NCBI RefSeq assembly: GCF_009769735.1
Contig: NZ_WSRO01000002.1
Span: forward strand, 2,108,001 to 2,172,000
Source of the DNA: Streptomyces sp. BA2
GTDB taxonomy: Bacteria > Actinomycetota > Actinomycetes > Streptomycetales > Streptomycetaceae
DNA length: 64,000 bases
Reading direction: 5' to 3'
Under the pieces are notes generated by a model. The model ran no database searches and was not told the origin of the DNA. It saw nothing but the letters and a program-made list of their open reading frames with translations. Position 1 is the stretch's first letter; every line of letters begins with the position of its first letter. Positions 1-12,231 of the stretch are shown in pieces. Both the position numbers and the translations under genes were made by a program.

Positions 1-498
1 GGCCGATGTCGACCAACTCGCCCTCGATGCGGGGCTGGTGCTTGGTGGCGGTGATGGTGTGCGCGTCCTCGCCGGTGAGGCCGACGGCGAGCGGGCCGTG
101 CTGGTTGAGCAGGCCGACGAGCTCGCGCTGGACCTGCCCCGCGAGCACCATGCGTACGACGTCCATGGCGTCCTCGGTGGTGACCCGCAGGCCCGCCTTG
201 AACTCGCTGACGATGCCGTGCCGGTCGAGGGCCGCGCTGATCTGCGGTCCGCCGCCGTGCACGACGACGGGCCTGAGGCCCGCGTGGTGCAGGAAGACGA
301 CGTCCTGCGCGAAGGCCGCCTTCAGCTCCTCGTCGATCATGGCGTTGCCGCCGAACTTGATGACGACGGTCTTGCCGCGGTGCCGGGTCAGCCAGGGCAG
401 CGCCTCGATGAGGATCTGCGCCTTGGGCAGCGCGGTGTGCTTCCGCGCGGTCGGGTTGCTGCTGGTGTCGCCGCTCGTGTTACCGCTCGTGGCGCCAC

Positions 499-502
<4 letters not shown>
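1..502 (-). CDS. argB: Acetylglutamate kinase, N-terminal part (cut by window edge)
   Basis: Second step of arginine synthesis: ATP-dependent phosphorylation of N-acetylglutamate in the cytoplasm. Reading leftward from the ATG at 502 gives about 167 residues without a stop. They contain the amino-acid-kinase phosphate loop [10 protein letters not shown] and the acetylglutamate site [10 protein letters not shown], followed by the [15 protein letters not shown] segment typical of ArgB. The ATG overlaps the argJ stop (ATGA at 499-502), so translation is probably coupled. The first roughly 20 residues are Ser/Thr/Asn-rich and look like an unstructured extension. The C-terminal part lies outside the window. 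Confidence 0.97.
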
Positions 503-2690
<2,188 letters not shown>

Positions 2691-2695
2691 CTAGA

Positions 2696-2732
2696 TGGCA
2701 TGACTATACGCAGTTCCGCACTTTTATGCAAC
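2696..2732 (-). promoter_or_regulatory. Putative tandem ARG boxes (ArgR operator) upstream of argC
   Basis: On the minus strand this segment contains TTGCATAAAAGTGCGGAA followed directly by CTGCGTATAGTCATGCCA. These are two roughly 18-bp AT-richer half-palindromes resembling bacterial ARG boxes (TGCATA/TATGCA half sites). They sit about 20-55 bp before the argC start, where an ArgR operator would block the promoter. The match is imperfect. Assignment rests on position plus the TGCATA core. Confidence 0.55.
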
Positions 2733-2891
2733 GAGCCGATCACTCGTTCGGAGTTTCCAGCGAACCCGAGACGTACGACGGCGACGGGACGGCCCGAAAG
2801 ACAGCCGGGCGCCGCCCGCACGAGAGCTGAATTCGCACCGTCCGGTCCGTCGCTCCGGCGACGCCAATGCGCCAAAGCCCGCCGAAGTCGT

Positions 2892-2922
2892 TTGACTTGG
2901 AGTCGACTCCAGCTCCTAGGGT
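2892..2922 (+). promoter_or_regulatory. MerR-family-type promoter with 19-bp spacer and central dyad
   Basis: A TTGACT -35 (2892-2897) and TAGGGT -10 (2917-2922) are separated by 19 bp. The spacer contains the perfect palindrome TGGAGTCGACTCCA (2898-2911). An over-long spacer filled by a dyad is the signature of promoters that MerR-family activators untwist. It drives the aldo/keto reductase at 2974. No merR gene is adjacent, so the regulator must be encoded elsewhere. Confidence 0.72.
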
Positions 2923-2973
2923 CGCAACCGTCCGCCTGAAACAGGGCACACGGCTCCACCTGGAGGTACCGGC

Positions 2974-3960
2974 ATGACCAGCATTCCTACGCGCCGTCTC
3001 GGATCACTGACCGTCTCGGCGCAGGGGCTCGGCTGCATGGGGATGAGTCACGCGTACGGCGCCTCGGACGACGCGCAGTCGATCGCGACGCTCCACCGCG
3101 CCCTCGACCTCGGCGTCACCCTGCTCGACACCTCCGACTTCTACGGCGCGGGGCACAACGAAGAGCTGATCGGCCGCGCCCTGGCCGGCCGGCGCGAACA
3201 GGCCGTCCTCGCCACGAAGTTCGGCTTCGTCAACCGCCTCGGCGAGCCGGCGGAGATCAGGGGCGACGCTGCCTACGTACGGCAGGCGTGCGACGCCTCG
3301 CTGCGGCGGCTCGGGGTCGACCACATCGACCTGTACTACCTGCACCGCGTCGACGGAAGCGTGCCGATCGAGGAGACCGTGGGCGCGATGGCGGAGCTCG
3401 TCGAGGCCGGGAAGGTACGGCACCTCGGGCTCTCCGAGGCGAGCGCGCGGACGATCCGGCGGGCGCACGCGGTGCATCCGATCGCCGCGCTGCAGAGCGA
3501 GTGGTCGCTGTGGACGCGGGACCTGGAGGCGGAGATCGCGCCGGTCTGCCGCGAGCTCGGCATCGGCATCGTGCCGTTCTCGCCGCTCGGGCGCGGTTTC
3601 CTCACCGGGCGCTACACCTCGGCAGCCGGCCTCCAGGAAGACGACATGCGGCGCACCCAGCCTCGGTTCGCCGACGGGAACCTGGAGCGGAACCTGCCCA
3701 TCGTGACCGCCCTCAACACCCTCGCCGAGGAGAAGGGCGTCACCGCGGGGCAGCTCGCCCTCGCCTGGGTGCAGCACCGTGGCGACGACGTCGTACCGAT
3801 TCCGGGCACGCGCCGGGAGAAGTACCTCACGGAGAACCTGGGCGCCCTCGCCGTCGAGCTCTCCGCCGAAGAGCTCGCGGCGATCGACGCGGCGGCACCG
3901 GCGGGTGCGGTCGCCGGGACCCGCTACGACGAGGGCAGTCTCGCGTTCGTCGACAAGTAG
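2974..3960 (+). CDS. Aldo/keto reductase
   Basis: NADPH-dependent oxidoreductase of the AKR superfamily (TIM barrel, cytoplasmic), probably reducing aldehydes or ketones in detoxification. The 328 residues carry the AKR tetrad: Asp52 and Tyr57 in [18 protein letters not shown], Lys82 in LATKFGF and His124 in [10 protein letters not shown]. The NADP-binding C-terminal motif [12 protein letters not shown] is also present. The ATG at 2974 has GGAGG at 2962-2966. Related proteins are often annotated as tas or pyridoxal-reductase-like. The MerR-type promoter upstream suggests induction by a drug, metal or redox signal; the substrate is unknown. Confidence 0.93.
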   Translation: MTSIPTRRLGSLTVSAQGLGCMGMSHAYGASDDAQSIATLHRALDLGVTLLDTSDFYGAGHNEELIGRALAGRREQAVLATKFGFVNRLGEPAEIRGDAAYVRQACDASLRRLGVDHIDLYYLHRVDGSVPIEETVGAMAELVEAGKVRHLGLSEASARTIRRAHAVHPIAALQSEWSLWTRDLEAEIAPVCRELGIGIVPFSPLGRGFLTGRYTSAAGLQEDDMRRTQPRFADGNLERNLPIVTALNTLAEEKGVTAGQLALAWVQHRGDDVVPIPGTRREKYLTENLGALAVELSAEELAAIDAAAPAGAVAGTRYDEGSLAFVDK

Positions 3961-4039
3961 ACATCCTGGACGGTGGCCGGGGCGGGGGGCCGCGTAGCCT
4001 GGATCAAGGCGCGGCGGTCGGTGCGGGACGGGATGTGCG

Positions 4040-4540
4040 ATGAGCGAGGCCTTGTACGGCGTACCGGATGTGCTGGCCTACCTCGCCGGAACCTGGCAGG
4101 TGGAGCGGACGGCGCGGGATGTGGCGGGCGACGCTGAGGGCCACTTCTCGGGCACGACGGTGTTCACGCCGGGCGACGACGGCGGCCTCCTGCACCACGA
4201 GTCCGGCACCTTCACCTGGCGCGGCACTCCCCGCCCCGCCGAGCGCACCCTGCGCTTCGTGCCGGGCGACGACCCGGCCACCGCGCACGTCCTCTTCGCC
4301 GACGGCCGCCCCTTCCACGACCTGGACCTGCGCACCGGCAGGCACACCGCCGACCATCCGTGCGCGCTCGACCTCTACCGGGGCGATTTCGAGGTGTACG
4401 ACGAGCGGCACTGGCGGATGCGGTGGCGGGTCGCGGGCCCCGCCAAGGACCTGATCCTCACGACCACGTACACGCGACCCCGCGAACCCCTCACTGCCGC
4501 CCGAACGCCATCCACTTCGCCGGGTCTTCCAGGGCGCTGA
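4040..4540 (+). CDS. DUF6314 family protein
   Basis: A 166-residue cytoplasmic protein of unknown function. It shows the DUF6314 layout: VLAYLAGTWQVER near the N-terminus, a central DGRPFHDLDLRTG block, then HPCALDLYRGDF and a C-terminal WRVAGPAKDLILTTTYTR. The strand pattern suggests a lipocalin-like beta barrel, which is inference. The last roughly 17 residues (after TYTRPREP) are low-complexity and overlap the 3' end of the convergent GNAT remnant, so this C-terminal tail may be recent. Confidence 0.75.
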   Translation: MSEALYGVPDVLAYLAGTWQVERTARDVAGDAEGHFSGTTVFTPGDDGGLLHHESGTFTWRGTPRPAERTLRFVPGDDPATAHVLFADGRPFHDLDLRTGRHTADHPCALDLYRGDFEVYDERHWRMRWRVAGPAKDLILTTTYTRPREPLTAARTPSTSPGLPGR

Positions 4541-4805
4541 ATCCGGCCTTCTCGTACACCCCGTGCGCGTCGGCCGTAGCCAGCAGGATCCGTCGCACGC
4601 CGCACGGCTCCAGGTGGTCCCTGACGGCGCCCACGAGGGCGCTCCCCAAGCCCTTGCCGCGCACCGACCGGTCCACGTACACGTCACAGAGCCAGGCGAA
4701 GGTCGTGTGATCCGTGACGACCCGCGCGTACGCGTCCGTGGAGAGCCACTGATGGACGCGGGCGGCGTCGAGGGGGGCGACGTCGGCGGATACCCGGAGG
4801 CCGCC
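4491..4805 (-). pseudogene. GNAT acetyltransferase remnant with internal deletion and no start codon
   Basis: The frame from the stop at 4491 back to the stop at 4806-4808 encodes recognisable GNAT sequence. It starts with VSADVAPLDAARVHQWLS, jumps to ARVVTDHTTFAWLCDVYVD, and continues through the acetyl-CoA loop RGKGLGSALV to ATADAHGVYEKAGF. In intact relatives about 35 residues (the tryptophan-glycine segment and the second and third strands) separate WLS-DAY from ARVVTD; here they are fused in frame. No ATG, GTG or TTG occurs between 4806 and the GTG at 4682. The gene therefore looks decayed, although a short protein from 4682 (63 residues) cannot be excluded. Confidence 0.7.
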
Positions 4806-4833
4806 TCAGCAGGTGAGCCTCAGCGGGTGCCGC

Positions 4834-6277
4834 TCAGTGGGTGGGCCCCCAGACCTCCTCGCACGCCACGCGAAGCCTCCGCACCCCCTCGGCGATCTCC
4901 CCGACCCCCGCGACCGCCGCGAAGCTCATCCTCAGGTACGCCGCCGGGGGTTCGGCCGCGAAGTACGGGCGGCCGGGGGCCACCGCGACGCCCGCGCGCA
5001 GCGCCGCGCCCGCCAGGGCCGCCTCGTCCGTGCCGTCGGGCAGGCGCAGCCACAGGACGTAGCCGCCCGCGGGGATGTGCGGCAGGGCGAGTTCGGGCAG
5101 GTCAAGGCGGAGGGCCGCGGCCATCGCGTCCCTGCGGTCCTTCAACTCGCCCGCCACGTGCCGCAGATGGCGCGGCCAGGCCGGGGAGCCGACCAGTTCG
5201 AGCGCCGCCTCCTGGAGCGGTCTCGGCACGAAGAAGTGGTCGACGACCTGGATCGCGCGCAGCCTCTCAAGGACCGGCCCGCGGGCGACCAGCGCGCTCA
5301 CCCGGAAGCTCGGTGACGTGGCCTTGGTGAGCGAGCAGACGTGCACGACGACTCCGTCGGGGTCGTCGGACTGCAGGGGCCTCGGCAGCGGCCCCGCGTC
5401 CTCGTGGACGAGGCGCCGCACGAAGTCGTCCTCGATGACGAAGGCACCGGCCTCACGCGCGATGCGCAGCACCTCCGGGCGGCGCTCGGCGGAGAGCACC
5501 GCCCCCGTCGGGTTCTGGAACAGCGGCTGGCAGACGAACACCCGCGCCCCCGTGGCCTTGAACGCCGCGGCGAGCAGCTCGGGGCGTACGCCGTCCACGT
5601 CCACCGGCACCGGAACCGGCCGCAGCCCCGCCGCGCGGGCGATGGCCAGCATGCCGGGGTACGTCGGCGACTCGACCAGGACCGGCGCACCCGGCGGTGC
5701 GAGCGCCCGCAGTGCCGTGGTGAGCCCACTCTGGCCGCCGGCGGTGATCAGCACCTCGGCGGCCGTGATCGCGCCGCCGATGCCCCGCGCGAACCACTCC
5801 CGCAGCTCGGGAAGCCCGTCGATCGGCGGCCTCCCCCACGCGCCGGGCCGCCGCCCCGCCCGCGCGAGGGCCGCCGCCATCGCGCGCTCGGGCTGCAGCG
5901 AGGGATGCAGATAGCCGCCGTTGAACTCGATGACACCGTGCGGCGGCGCCGCGAGCGTGACCAGGACCCCGGAGGCGTCCACCGCGCGCGGCACCAGCTC
6001 CGTCGCCGCGTCGGCGCTCAGCGACACCTCCTGCCACGAGGTGTCCCCCGCCGGCGCGGCGGTGGCCTGCGGCTCGGCACGGAAGACTCCGGCGCCCGGC
6101 CGCGAGACGACAAGGCCCTCGGCGGCCAGCTGCCCCAGGGCCCGCGACACGGTCACCGGGCTCACCCTGAACCGTTCGACCAGCGCCCGACTCGACGGCA
6201 GCTTTCCACCTGGCGAGTAGCGGTCCAGCTCGTTCCGCAGGCGGTTTGCCAGCTCAGTCACACTGCTACCCTCATGC

Positions 6278-6279
<2 letters not shown>
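4834..6279 (-). CDS. MocR-type transcriptional regulator (GntR HTH fused to class I aminotransferase domain)
   Basis: A 481-residue fusion. It has an N-terminal winged helix of the GntR family (SSRALVERFRVSPVTVSRALGQL, residues about 25-50) and a fold-type I PLP domain. The PLP lysine is in SLTKATSPSF and the Asp/Tyr region in FVIEDDFVRRL. MocR proteins bind PLP or an amine-derived adduct and control a neighbouring gene, usually a transporter or PLP enzyme. Here the divergent neighbour is the EamA exporter. The ATG at 6279 overlaps the exporter ATG. The GTG at 6261, with GAGGG in front, is an equally good start, giving 475 residues. Confidence 0.9.
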
Positions 6280-7210
<931 letters not shown>

Positions 7211-7287
7211 GGCCTACCTCACACCACCCGACGTAGACTGACGGCCACGGAAAGCAACCGCAGGGTGGGACGAGGAGGTCGCTCCAG

Positions 7288-7482
7288 ATGCAGGCAAGCG
7301 TAGGCGACAGGCTGCTGGTCCACGGCAGGATCGTCGGTCAGCACGACCGGACCGCGGAGGTCATCGAGGTGCTCGGTGAGAACGGCACACCGCCGTACCG
7401 CGTCCGCTTCGAGGACGGTCACGAGACCCTGATGTCACCGGGCCCCGACACCGTCGTACGGCATTTCGGGGACACCGACTGA
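7288..7482 (+). CDS. DUF1918 domain protein
   Basis: A 64-residue cytoplasmic protein matching DUF1918: VGDRLLVHGRIVGQHDRTAEV followed by a PPYRVRFEDGHETLMSPGPD block, a small SH3-like barrel common in actinobacteria. GAGGAGG at about 7270 supports the ATG. Function is unknown. The gene is monocistronic and converges with the GHL10 hydrolase, whose stop lies two bases away. Confidence 0.88.
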   Translation: MQASVGDRLLVHGRIVGQHDRTAEVIEVLGENGTPPYRVRFEDGHETLMSPGPDTVVRHFGDTD

Positions 7483-7483
7483 C

Positions 7484-8710
7484 TCAGGGCCTGGCCCGCT
7501 TCTGATAGTGGTCGGCGACCACGCGCGCCATCGCGCCGATCTTGTCCACGCCCACTTCCTTCGCCGAGAAGTACACATGCCCGCGCGCCTGCGGGAACCC
7601 CTTGGCGTACGTGAGGTGGCGGGACAGCTCGGCGGGGTCCTGCCAGGCGGCGGGCTGCGCGGGGTCGCCCGCCTTGTAGAGGGCCTCCCCCACGTACAGG
7701 CGCACGCCCGTGTCCTTGACGACGTCGGCCCACCAGGGCAGCAGCTTGCCGTAGTCCGCGACGGTGAAACCGATGTTCCAGTAGAGCTGCGGGCAGATGT
7801 AGTCGAGCCAGCCTTTCTTGACCCAGCCGCGGGTGTCGGCGTGCAGGTTGTCGTAGGTCTGCACGCCGGCCTGGGTGTCCGAACCGAGCGGATCGGTCGA
7901 GGCGTTGCGCCAGACCCCGAACGGGCTGATCCCGAACTGCGCGTTCTTGCGCACCTTCTTCACCCGTGCCGCCATCTCGCGCACCAGGCGGTCGATGTTG
8001 TCGCGCCGCCAGGCGGCCCGGTCCGGGAAGCCGCCGCCGTAGCGCGCGAAGGCGTCGTCGTCGTCGAAGACCTGCCCGGCGACCGGATACGGGTAGAAGT
8101 AGTCGTCCCAGTGCACCGCGTCGATGGCGTAGTGGCGCAGGGCGTCGAGCATCGCGTCCTGGACGAAGCGCCGCACCTCGGGCAGGCCGGGGTTGTAGTA
8201 GAGCTTCCCGCCGTACGGCACGACCCAGTCGGGGTGCAGCCGCGCGGGGTGCGTCGGGACGAGGCGTGAGGGGTCCGTGTGGTTGGCGATACGGAAGGGG
8301 TTGAACCAGGCGTGCAGTTCAAGGCCCCTGCGGTGTGCCTCGGCCACGGCCGTGCCCAGCGGGTCCCAGCCGGGGTGCTTGCCCTGCACGCCGGTGAGGC
8401 ACTCCGCCCACGGCTCGTACGGCGAAGGCCACAACGCGTCGGCGGTGGGCCGCACTTGGAAGATCACGGCGTTCAGCCGGCGCCGTACGGCCGTGTCGAG
8501 ATGGCCGATCAGTTCGGCGCGCTGCTCGGCCGCCGGAAGTCCGGGCTTCGAAGGCCAGTCGCGGTTGACGACGGTCGCCAGCCACATGCCCCGCAGCTCG
8601 CGGCGCGAGGGGGCCTTCCCCGGCACGGCCGCCGCGTCCCCCGCGGCTGTGAGCCCCGCCACCATCGCGGCCGCCGCAATCGTGAACCCTCGGCGTGACA
8701 TACGCCTCAT
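7484..8710 (-). CDS. Tat-exported GHL10 (DUF187) glycoside-hydrolase-like protein
   Basis: A 408-residue secreted protein with a twin-arginine signal (MSRRGFTIAAAAMVAGLTAA, then cleavage after AAA). The TIM-barrel GHL10 domain shows ELRGMWLATVVNRDWPSKPG, NAVIFQVRPTADA, LELHAWFNPFRI and AVHWDDYFYPYP, matching the family related to B. subtilis YngK. Such enzymes are thought to act on polysaccharides; the substrate is unproven. The ATG at 8710 gives the complete Tat signal and is preceded by AGGGGG; the ATG at 8701 is an alternative. The tatA/tatC genes lie far away in the same window. Confidence 0.88.
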   Translation of the reverse strand: MRRMSRRGFTIAAAAMVAGLTAAGDAAAVPGKAPSRRELRGMWLATVVNRDWPSKPGLPAAEQRAELIGHLDTAVRRRLNAVIFQVRPTADALWPSPYEPWAECLTGVQGKHPGWDPLGTAVAEAHRRGLELHAWFNPFRIANHTDPSRLVPTHPARLHPDWVVPYGGKLYYNPGLPEVRRFVQDAMLDALRHYAIDAVHWDDYFYPYPVAGQVFDDDDAFARYGGGFPDRAAWRRDNIDRLVREMAARVKKVRKNAQFGISPFGVWRNASTDPLGSDTQAGVQTYDNLHADTRGWVKKGWLDYICPQLYWNIGFTVADYGKLLPWWADVVKDTGVRLYVGEALYKAGDPAQPAAWQDPAELSRHLTYAKGFPQARGHVYFSAKEVGVDKIGAMARVVADHYQKRARP

Positions 8711-8877
8711 CCGCTCGCCCCCTGGCCTGTATATCCGCCGGAACCGCTGCTTGTACCGGACAGCATGCCCGACCCGGCACGTCATGCACCTGAGGTTCGG
8801 CGGTAACGTTCACCGCTGGGGCAGACACCGCATCCGAACGGGGGACTGCCCGTCCGTTGATCAGCGAAAGGCACGAG

Positions 8878-9750
8878 GTGACCGACTCTATGCCCGACAT
8901 CGCACGCGTCGGAGTAGTGGGCTGTGGCCAGATGGGCGCCGGGATCGCGGAGGTCTGCGCCCGCTCCGGACTGGACGTGATGGTCGCGGAGACCACCGGC
9001 GAGGCCCTGGAGATCGGCCGCACCCGGCTCTACAACTCACTCTCCAAGGCCGCCGAACGCGGCAAGATCTCGGAGGAGGAGCGGGACGAGACGCTCGCCC
9101 GCCTCAGCTTCACGACCGACCTCGGGGAGTTCTCCGACCGCGACCTCGTGATCGAGGCGGTCGTCGAGAACGAGGCGGTCAAGACCGAGATCTTCCAGGT
9201 GCTCGACCAGGTGGTGACCCGGCAGGACGCGATCCTCGCCTCCAACACCTCCTCCATCCCGCTGGTGAAGCTGGCCGTCGCGACGTCCCGCCCCGACGCG
9301 GTCATCGGCATCCACTTCTTCAACCCGGCCCCGGTGCAGCAGCTCGTCGAGCTGATCCCCGCGCTGACGACGTCCGAGGGGACGATCAGCCGCGCGCAGT
9401 CCATGGTCGAGAAGGTGCTCGGCAAGCACGCGATCCGCGCCCAGGACCGCTCGGGCTTCGTGGTCAACGCGCTGCTCATCCCGTACCTCCTCTCCGCGAT
9501 CCGGATGTTCGAGTCGGGCATCGCGAGCCGCGAGGACATCGACAACGGCATGGAGATGGGCTGCGCCCACCCGATGGGTCCGCTCAAGCTCGCCGACCTG
9601 ATCGGCCTCGACACGGTCGCCTCGGTCGCGGACAGCATGTACGCCGAGTACAAGGAGCCGCTGTACGCCGCTCCCCCGCTGCTCCAGCGGATGGTGGACG
9701 CAGGGAGGCTCGGCCGCAAGTCCGGCTCGGGCTTCTACCCGTACGCCTGA
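8878..9750 (+). CDS. 3-hydroxybutyryl-CoA dehydrogenase
   Basis: NAD(P)-dependent oxidation/reduction of 3-hydroxybutyryl-CoA to acetoacetyl-CoA, in short-chain fatty-acid or polyhydroxybutyrate metabolism and extender-unit supply. The 290 residues have the Rossmann motif GVVGCGQMGAGIAEVCA and the catalytic His-Glu region IGIHFFNPAPVQQLVEL. The C-terminal all-helical domain carries GCAHPMGPLKLADLIGLD. The GTG at 8878, preceded by AAAGG (8867-8871), fits better than the ATG at 8857. A perfect 32-bp palindrome follows as terminator. Confidence 0.95.
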   Translation: MTDSMPDIARVGVVGCGQMGAGIAEVCARSGLDVMVAETTGEALEIGRTRLYNSLSKAAERGKISEEERDETLARLSFTTDLGEFSDRDLVIEAVVENEAVKTEIFQVLDQVVTRQDAILASNTSSIPLVKLAVATSRPDAVIGIHFFNPAPVQQLVELIPALTTSEGTISRAQSMVEKVLGKHAIRAQDRSGFVVNALLIPYLLSAIRMFESGIASREDIDNGMEMGCAHPMGPLKLADLIGLDTVASVADSMYAEYKEPLYAAPPLLQRMVDAGRLGRKSGSGFYPYA

Positions 9751-9799
9751 CACGGCACGCTCCGGGCTCACACTGGCACCCGGAACTTCGCACCGCACA

Positions 9800-9831
9800 C
9801 GGGCCCGGCACTCGATCGAGTGCCGGGCCCG
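9800..9831 (+). terminator. Perfect 32-bp palindromic terminator
   Basis: Positions 9800-9831 are a perfect 16+16 bp inverted repeat (left arm CGGGCCCGGCACTCGA) 50 bp after the dehydrogenase stop. No T-tract follows, as is common for Streptomyces hairpin terminators. Confidence 0.75.
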
Positions 9832-9960
9832 CGGCGTTCACACACCGTGTGCGCCATGGGCTCGCATATGCCCTTCGCACACTCTCCCGCCCTGGCCACC
9901 AGGCGAGTTGACTTTCCGTGCGCATCAGGGGGATGGACAGCTACAGAAAGGAACGGACTT

Positions 9961-10218
9961 GTGACCGCCGACCCTGAACTTCGCGTGGTCCCCGAGGAAC
10001 TCGCCGAGTTACGCCGCAGCTTGGACGTGGGCCTCGCCCGCGTCGACGGACAGCTCGCGTTGCTCACCCAACATGACGAACAGAGCGCCAAGAACCAGGA
10101 TGAGCTGACCGTGAGGATCACCGCACTGGAGCACACTCGCTGGCCACTGCCCGCCCTACTCGCCCTTACGGCGGTAGGTGCGCTCGCCGTGGCAGTTTGG
10201 CAGGCCATCGGCCGTTAG
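9961..10218 (+). CDS. Small coiled-coil protein with C-terminal membrane anchor
   Basis: An 85-residue protein of unknown function. Residues about 10-58 are a heptad-rich helix (LAELRRSLDVGLARVDGQLA, then QDELTVRITALE). Residues about 62-82 form a single hydrophobic span ending in WQAIGR. The layout resembles tail-anchored hemolysin XhlA-like phage proteins or small membrane scaffolds, but no phage genes are nearby. The GTG at 9961 has GAAAGGA at 9946-9952, which rules out the longer frame beginning near 9820 that runs through the terminator. The 3' end overlaps the convergent Nudix gene by four bases. Confidence 0.65.
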   Translation: MTADPELRVVPEELAELRRSLDVGLARVDGQLALLTQHDEQSAKNQDELTVRITALEHTRWPLPALLALTAVGALAVAVWQAIGR

Positions 10219-10757
10219 TGCGCGTCCTGGCCAAGACGCAGGTGGTGCAGGAGGAGTAGCGCAGCCGCCATGTTGGCGGCCGGCACTTCTCCGCGGGCCA
10301 CCATGTCAGGGACGAGTTTGAGTGGGACCCATTCACGGCGGTCGGACTCGAAGTCGTCTTCGGGATGACCGATGTAGGTGCACTCATCCGACCAGTAGAT
10401 GTGGTGCCTGGCGTCGGTGAGCCCATTGGACGGCTCGACACTCATCAGGTGTCGTAACGGGCCCGGCCGCCAGCCGGTCTCCTCCTCCATTTCCCGGGCG
10501 GCCGCGTACGCGAGGTCCTCGCCGTCCTCGACGACGCCCGCGGCGAGTTCCCAGCCCCAGCTGTCCGTGATGAAGCGGTGCCGCCAGAGCAGCAGCACCT
10601 CGTTGGCCTCATTGACGACGGTGGCCACGGCGACGGGCCGCAGCCGTATCAGGAAGTGGTCGAGGTGCCGGCCGTCGGGCAGTTCCACATCTGCCAGATT
10701 GACCGTGAACCACCTGTTTCCATATACAGTTTGTTCGCTTTGTTTCGTCCACTGCAC
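10215..10757 (-). CDS. Nudix hydrolase (ADP-ribose pyrophosphatase-like)
   Basis: Hydrolyses nucleoside diphosphates linked to another moiety. The 180 residues contain a full Nudix box, GVVEDGEDLAYAAAREMEEE plus TGW, with the REMEEETG metal-binding core. The N-terminal beta strand VADVELPDGRHLDHFLIRL-type sequence resembles ADP-ribose/NUDT5-like enzymes. It is monocistronic and reads leftward. The upstream 70 bp are relatively AT-rich (a TATACAGTTTG segment near 10724), consistent with its promoter. Confidence 0.88.
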   Translation of the reverse strand: MQWTKQSEQTVYGNRWFTVNLADVELPDGRHLDHFLIRLRPVAVATVVNEANEVLLLWRHRFITDSWGWELAAGVVEDGEDLAYAAAREMEEETGWRPGPLRHLMSVEPSNGLTDARHHIYWSDECTYIGHPEDDFESDRREWVPLKLVPDMVARGEVPAANMAAALLLLHHLRLGQDAH

Positions 10758-10833
10758 GGTTCTGCCACCTTCCGCCGAGTAGATGGCAATATCGCAGCAG
10801 GAGGGTGTTCAGAGCAGTGGTACGCGCTTCATG

Positions 10834-12186
10834 TCACAGCGGTACGCGCAGTGCCCCGTCGATGAGTTCGGCCGCCTCGGCCGTGCCCGCGCAGTCGCTG
10901 CGCACCAGATGTTCCCGCACGGCCCGCAGCCGGTCGCGCAGCCGTTGGGACTCCATCCCCCGTGCCTGCTCTGCCATTTCCACCGCCGTGGCCACCGCCT
11001 CGTCGGTGTTTCCCTGGCGCAGTTCGATCTGGCTGAGCATGGCGAGCCGATGGACCCGGCCCCGGTCGTGAGCCGGCGTGTCCACCGCCGCCGCCGCATG
11101 CTCGTACGCTCCCGTGAGGTCGCCGAGGCTGAGCAGCGCCTCCGCCACTTGTACGTTGACGAGTCCGGGCTGGACATAGCCGGTCTCGTCCGGCTCGCGC
11201 CCACGCCGGATACGGTCCGCCGCGGCCTCCGCACGCCGGATGCAGGACAGCGCGCTGCTGCCGTCGCCCAGGTGTGCGTACGACTTGGCCTGCATGGCGT
11301 AGAGGTCGGAGGCGAGGGCCGGGGTCAGCTCGCGCCCCGCGGCGCGCAGAGCGGCTTCCGCGAAGGCCACCGCCTGGCGGTACTCGCGCATGAACAGGGA
11401 CTGGTTGACGAGCAGCGCGATGACGTAGGCCCCAAGTCCCCTGTCCCCGCTGGCCTTTGCCAGGCGCAGGGCCTGGTGGAAGTAGCGCTGGGCCAGGCCG
11501 TGCGCGTCCGAGTCGTAGGCGCAGATGCCCGCGATGGCCACCAACCCGCCGGTGGATCTGTGGAGTTGGCGTCCCGTCTCGTCCGTATAGCTGCCGCGCA
11601 GCAGAGGTGCGGCCTCGGCGTTGAGGAAGCCGACGATGCGGGTGCGGGTCGCGATGCCTCCGGTCTTGCGGTACATCTGCTCGTAGTGGGCGCGGGCCGC
11701 GCGCATCATGTCGATGTCGGCCGTGCTCACCTGGTGCCTGCCGCCGCGCGAGACGTCCACGTCCTCGGGTGGGTTCTCCCACTCCCAGACGGGCATCACC
11801 GCGGGTGTTCCCGTGACCGCGGGTGCGCCGAGCAGATGCGGGCGCTGCTGTTCGTCCGAGCGCCACAAGGCCGTGGCTCTCTCCACGAAACCGGACAGCG
11901 TCGAGGCCGCGGAGCCGAGACCCACCGCCGGCAGGCCGCCCGGCACGCCGAGGCCGATGTCGTCGAGCGTGACGGTGCGCTGGAGCCGCCCCGCGAGGAC
12001 CTCACAGATGAGGTCGGGCACCTGGCCGCGCGGGCGCTGGCCCTTCAACCACCGGGAGACGGCGGTGTGTTCGTACCGCAGGGCGAGGCCGCGCCTCTTC
12101 CCCGCCTGATTGACGTGGGCAGCCAGGCCCGCGTGGGAGATTCCCGCCTCGTCGAGGATCGCGTCGAGCAGGGTATTGGGCTGCAT
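10834..12186 (-). CDS. HTH/TPR-type transcriptional regulator
   Basis: A 450-residue cytoplasmic regulator. The N-terminal region LLDAILDEAGISHAGLAAHV ... YEHTAVSRWLKGQRPRG is a degenerate XRE-type helix-turn-helix. From about residue 150 onward the protein is helical, with tetratricopeptide-like pairs (ARAHYEQMYRK, AQRYFHQALRLAKASGD, AEALLSLGDLTGAYEHAAAA). This architecture is shared with NsdA-like regulators of Streptomyces development, though I cannot assign an ortholog. The ATG at 12186 follows GGAGG. A 17-bp palindrome lies about 45 bp upstream. Confidence 0.82.
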   Translation of the reverse strand: MQPNTLLDAILDEAGISHAGLAAHVNQAGKRRGLALRYEHTAVSRWLKGQRPRGQVPDLICEVLAGRLQRTVTLDDIGLGVPGGLPAVGLGSAASTLSGFVERATALWRSDEQQRPHLLGAPAVTGTPAVMPVWEWENPPEDVDVSRGGRHQVSTADIDMMRAARAHYEQMYRKTGGIATRTRIVGFLNAEAAPLLRGSYTDETGRQLHRSTGGLVAIAGICAYDSDAHGLAQRYFHQALRLAKASGDRGLGAYVIALLVNQSLFMREYRQAVAFAEAALRAAGRELTPALASDLYAMQAKSYAHLGDGSSALSCIRRAEAAADRIRRGREPDETGYVQPGLVNVQVAEALLSLGDLTGAYEHAAAAVDTPAHDRGRVHRLAMLSQIELRQGNTDEAVATAVEMAEQARGMESQRLRDRLRAVREHLVRSDCAGTAEAAELIDGALRVPL

Positions 12187-12231
12187 GGAGGCCCTCCGGT
12201 GACTCGGTGTCGCCAGCGTAGTAGAGGTGAC

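Noticed and set aside
9820..9960. Longer version of the small coiled-coil protein starting near 9820
   Set aside because: It would begin inside the 32-bp terminator palindrome; the GTG at 9961 has a proper ribosome site.
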